Shown here in pieces: positions 6,261-7,976 of a DNA stretch of 7,976 nucleotides (position 1 is the first letter of the stretch; the number at the start of each line of letters is the position of its first letter). The stretch is from NCBI GenBank assembly GCA_023132075.1, contig JAGLYT010000065.1:1-7976 (forward strand), written 5' to 3'. The notes beneath the pieces were generated by a model. That model searched no databases and was not told where the DNA came from. It was given only the letters and a program-made list of their open reading frames with translations. Source of the DNA: a bacterium (GTDB lineage: Bacteria; CBDUZB01; JAGLHV01). The translations under genes and the position numbers were made by a program.

Positions 6261-6784
6261 TCTTTAGCTTTTCTCGTAGGGGTTGAATAAAATTGTTTTA
6301 AATTTATATCTTCAATCAACGGATTATTGTAAATATACTCTCGAATTTTCAATAAAGCTCTTTCATTTCGAATTACATGTTCATAATAATTTGGCTGAAA
6401 TATTTGTTTACCAAAACTTCTTGTGCACCAACCTTTAAAAGCATTTACAATCCATGCTAAACGTGTAGCTGCACGCCCTTGGCGTGTCTGTAAATTAAAT
6501 ATTATATGAATATGATCGGACATAATACAGTAAAAGTCAACTTCCACTGGAAATTTCTTCTCTGTAAATAATAGTTTTTCTTCTACAATATCTGTATTTC
6601 TTTTGTTTATTGCAGGCCAAGAGCCTGCTGCTACATCTATTGAATCAAACTTTTGTGAAATGCGATAAGAAAAAAGAGCCATTTTATTCTTAGTGCAAAT
6701 GGTTACAAAATAGTATCCATTTTTTTTATAATCGTAATTTTTTAAACGTATATCTTTTCTTTTGGGTAAAATCTCGGGTGTCAT
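6251..6784 (-). CDS. REP-associated tyrosine transposase (RAYT, Y1/IS200-like HUH family)
   Basis: 177 aa, a normal length for RAYTs. These single-strand-specific HUH/Y1 nucleases are linked to mobilising or maintaining REP palindromes. Diagnostic motifs: IRLKNYDYKKNGYYFVTICT (12-31), the family's N-terminal signature; HUH motif DHIHIIF (90-96, H91/H93); FKGW (116-119); and YYEHVIRNE...LLKIREYIYNNP (133-155), where Y150 is the likely nucleophile. ATG at 6784 places the signature at the usual distance, although no clear Shine-Dalgarno precedes it. Two GTAG-headed REP-like hairpins lie inside the frame and are translated as VAAGSWPA (51-58) and QTRQGRAAT (99-107), just before and after the HUH region. 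Both look like in-frame additions in surface loops compared with the family as I remember it. A deleted copy of the gene lies immediately upstream. The frame is intact, but activity is not shown. Confidence 0.93.
   Translation of the reverse strand: MTPEILPKRKDIRLKNYDYKKNGYYFVTICTKNKMALFSYRISQKFDSIDVAAGSWPAINKRNTDIVEEKLLFTEKKFPVEVDFYCIMSDHIHIIFNLQTRQGRAATRLAWIVNAFKGWCTRSFGKQIFQPNYYEHVIRNERALLKIREYIYNNPLIEDINLKQFYSTPTRKAKEVT
6465..6487 (+). repeat. REP-like hairpin A inside the RAYT gene
   Basis: GTAG (6465-6468) followed by stem CACGCC (6472-6477), loop CTT and stem GGCGTG (6481-6486). A GTAG-type tetranucleotide before an imperfect palindrome is the known architecture of RAYT-associated REPs. 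It is translated on the other strand as QTRQGRAAT. An identical copy is at 6836-6858. Confidence 0.75.
6612..6634 (-). repeat. REP-like hairpin B inside the RAYT gene, inverted to A
   Basis: On the - strand, GTAG (6634-6631) then CA, followed by the palindrome GCAGGC/GCCTGC (stems 6612-6617 and 6623-6628). One substitution at 6622 breaks the seventh pair, which is intact in the copy at 6898-6920. Its layout matches hairpin A (GTAGC-x-GCA-x-GCC, loop CTT), but in opposite orientation, so A and B form a BIME-like pair around the HUH codons. Confidence 0.75.
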
Positions 6785-6795
6785 ACATTCGACAA

Positions 6796-6818
6796 GCTCA
6801 GTACAAGTTCACGTTACC
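6796..6818. repeat. Right copy of the 23-nt repeat, between the RAYT start and the deleted copy
   Basis: GCTCAGTACAAGTTCACGTT (6796-6815) plus ACC matches 6238-6260 at 20/23. It lies 12 nt upstream of the RAYT ATG. As the 3' end of the deleted copy it shows that the two RAYT copies sit head to tail. Confidence 0.8.
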
Positions 6819-6835
6819 CCTTCCATGCTAAACTT

Positions 6836-6858
6836 GTAGCTGCACGCCCTTGGCGTGT
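6836..6858 (+). repeat. REP-like hairpin A' in the deleted RAYT copy
   Basis: GTAG (6836-6839), stem CACGCC (6843-6848), loop CTT, stem GGCGTG (6852-6857). Identical to hairpin A at 6465-6487. Confidence 0.75.
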
Positions 6859-6897
6859 CTGTAAATTAAATATTGTATAAATACGATTCAGTTTATT

Positions 6898-6920
6898 GCA
6901 GGCCAAGGGCCTGCTGCTAC
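6898..6920 (-). repeat. REP-like hairpin B' in the deleted RAYT copy
   Basis: Perfect 7-bp stem GCAGGCC/GGCCTGC (6898-6904/6908-6914) with a 3-nt loop, preceded on the - strand by GTAG (6920-6917). It is inverted relative to A'. It lacks the stem-breaking base seen at 6622, so this copy looks closer to the functional REP form. Confidence 0.75.
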
Positions 6921-6940
6921 ATCTATTGAATTAAATTTTT

Positions 6941-7008
6941 AAAAGCAACTATTTTCCCCGTAAAATGATTTTAATGCAAGCTAAATATAAAGTCAATTGA
7001 ATTGTCAT
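6941..7008. repeat. Right copy of the ~69-nt direct repeat
   Basis: Counterpart of 6124-6192, starting directly where the homology of the deleted RAYT copy ends (6940). This abutment suggests that 6941 is a real element or duplication boundary. The remaining intergenic bases to 7064 hold no gene, and no strong terminator was seen. Confidence 0.75.
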
Positions 7009-7064
7009 ATTTCAATTTTTTGTTTAGAATTGTGCCATAATCTGTATAGAAAAAAATGGCCTTT

Positions 7065-7976
7065 TTAGCTGTTTTTATTCCTGCCATTTACTAAATGGGT
7101 AACATCTTCAGTGATTAGATACACACAGGGCACTATTATTAAGGTTAAAAAGGTAGCGGCTAACAAACCATAAGCCATTGCAATTGCTGCCGGCACTAAA
7201 AATGGTTCCTCCCCTCCAATACCATAAATAAGAGGCAATAAGGCAATAATAGTCGTTATTGAGGTTAGTAAAATCGGTCTTAATCTGGTCCGTCCGGCTT
7301 CTAATACCGCCGCCGTCACTTCCGCCCCTTTTTCTTTAAGTTTATTGATAAAATCCACTAAAATCAATGAATCATTAACCACTACCCCGGTTAAACCAAT
7401 AACACCAAACATGGACATAATACTCACCGGCTGACCATGCAAAAAAAGAGCTGCAATAACTCCGACTATTCCAAAGGGAACAGATAACATTATTATCAAC
7501 GGCTGGATATAGGAACGGAATTGAACGGCTAAAATCAGATAAATAAGCATAAAGGCAATCCCAAATGCCCGAAACATTGATTGGATTGATTCTGTAGTGT
7601 CCTCCCATTCACCACCGGTTTTTAGATTATATCCCGGATATTCCTGTGGGATATTATTAAATTTATTAATTATTTTTATATTGGCAGCAATGGCAGTTGT
7701 TTTATTTTCATCTATATTAGCCGTAATAGTTACTGTCCGTCTTCCATCTTCATGGTTTAATTTTCTTATTCCCTGATGTTTTTTAAAATAAGCAACCTTA
7801 TTTAATTTAATCAACCTATCTTCCCTATTGGGTATACTTAAATTTTCCAGTGTTTTTATATCATTTTTATATTTCTGCGGAAGCCTGACAATTACCTCAA
7901 TATCTTCGTCTTCTCTTCTCATCGTGGTAGCCACCCCACCTTCAAAAGCAAACCTGATTGTAGAAGCAATCCCAAT
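7065..7976 (-). CDS. RND-family exporter (HAE1/AcrB-like) inner-membrane subunit, C-terminal part
   Basis: 303 aa are visible. The frame stays open to the right edge, so the true start lies outside; a GTG at 7934 is not the start, because the 14 codons before it (IGIASTIRFAFEGG) continue the porter domain. RND pumps are proton-driven trimers that export drugs, metals or lipids through a tripartite channel. Visible are the end of the second periplasmic porter/docking region and five hydrophobic segments matching TM8-TM12. Family signatures are SMFGVIGLTGVVVNDSLILV, RTRLRPILLTSITTI and the final LVPAAIAMAYGLLAATFLTL block leading to VPCVY. The proton-relay Asp residues of TM4 would lie outside the window, so substrate and activity cannot be judged. 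The C-terminus is short and ends in TAA at 7067-7065. A membrane-fusion partner may lie beyond the right edge. Confidence 0.92.
   Translation of the reverse strand: MGIASTIRFAFEGGVATTMRREDEDIEVIVRLPQKYKNDIKTLENLSIPNREDRLIKLNKVAYFKKHQGIRKLNHEDGRRTVTITANIDENKTTAIAANIKIINKFNNIPQEYPGYNLKTGGEWEDTTESIQSMFRAFGIAFMLIYLILAVQFRSYIQPLIIMLSVPFGIVGVIAALFLHGQPVSIMSMFGVIGLTGVVVNDSLILVDFINKLKEKGAEVTAAVLEAGRTRLRPILLTSITTIIALLPLIYGIGGEEPFLVPAAIAMAYGLLAATFLTLIIVPCVYLITEDVTHLVNGRNKNS

Larger units (their letters stand above)
6796..6940 (-). pseudogene. Multiply deleted copy of the adjacent RAYT gene
   Basis: Three blocks keep the gene order but lose the sequence between them. 6796-6818 matches the gene's 3' end (6238-6260, 20/23). 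6822-6887 matches 6451-6516 with 4 differences. 6891-6940 matches 6605-6654 with 3 differences. Lost are most of the C-terminal third (including the catalytic Tyr region), 88 nt including the HUH codons (6517-6604), and the N-terminus. Both REP-like hairpins are kept, now 39 nt apart. This could be gene decay or a small non-autonomous BIME-like element produced from the RAYT gene; the sequence does not decide. Confidence 0.82.

Noticed and set aside
7051-7066. AAAAA-GGCCA-TTTTT after the RND gene as terminator
   Set aside because: The stem is only A-T pairs with a GGCCA loop; unlikely to be stable enough.
7375-7608. 77-aa reading frame on the - strand inside the exporter gene
   Set aside because: Alternative frame of a well-recognised RND coding region.

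Overview
The window looks like part of the chromosome of an AT-rich, Gram-negative (two-membrane) bacterium. The evidence is an RND-type exporter, exported membrane-anchored proteins with clear signal peptides, and strong AGGAGG-type ribosome binding sites. No marker here fixes the phylum. The style (large paralogous exported proteins of unknown function, RAYT/REP elements, low GC) would fit an uncultured candidate phylum such as Omnitrophota, but that is a guess.

Layout. Bases 1-74 are a short intergenic stretch with a weak promoter candidate and degenerate GATTTCG-like repeats. Bases 75-704 (+) are ssrA, the tmRNA gene. It is interrupted in its T-loop by a 277-nt group I intron (411-687) with no ORF of its own, so the last 17 nt of tmRNA, including CCA, form a tiny second exon. 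Nearly all intron core helices can be drawn by eye (P1 with a U-G splice-site wobble, P2 to P9). Two extra hairpins between P7 and P3' point to subgroup IA. A strong bidirectional terminator (716-748) separates ssrA from the convergent gene pair.

Bases 747-3524 and 3529-5985 (both -) are two tandem paralogous genes, 4 nt apart and probably translationally coupled. They encode large exported proteins of no recognised family. Each has a signal peptide, three short W-x-E-F-K-x-L-L-like motifs, a long beta-rich region and C-terminal membrane helices (about 2 in one, about 5 in the other).

Bases about 6124-7008 are a RAYT/REP island: an intact Y1-type transposase gene of the REP-associated (RAYT) family at 6251-6784 (-), and beside it a multiply deleted copy of the same gene (6796-6940). 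A 23-nt repeat lies at the gene end of both copies, and a ~69-nt imperfect direct repeat brackets the whole unit. Each gene copy carries two GTAG-headed REP-like hairpins in inverted orientation; in the intact gene they are translated as part of the protein.

Bases 7065-7976 (-) are the C-terminal third of an RND/HAE1-type exporter that runs off the right edge.

The most interesting object is the intron-split tmRNA: ribosome rescue in this organism should depend on self-splicing to rebuild the T-arm. The RAYT gene that carries REP-like palindromes inside its own reading frame comes second.
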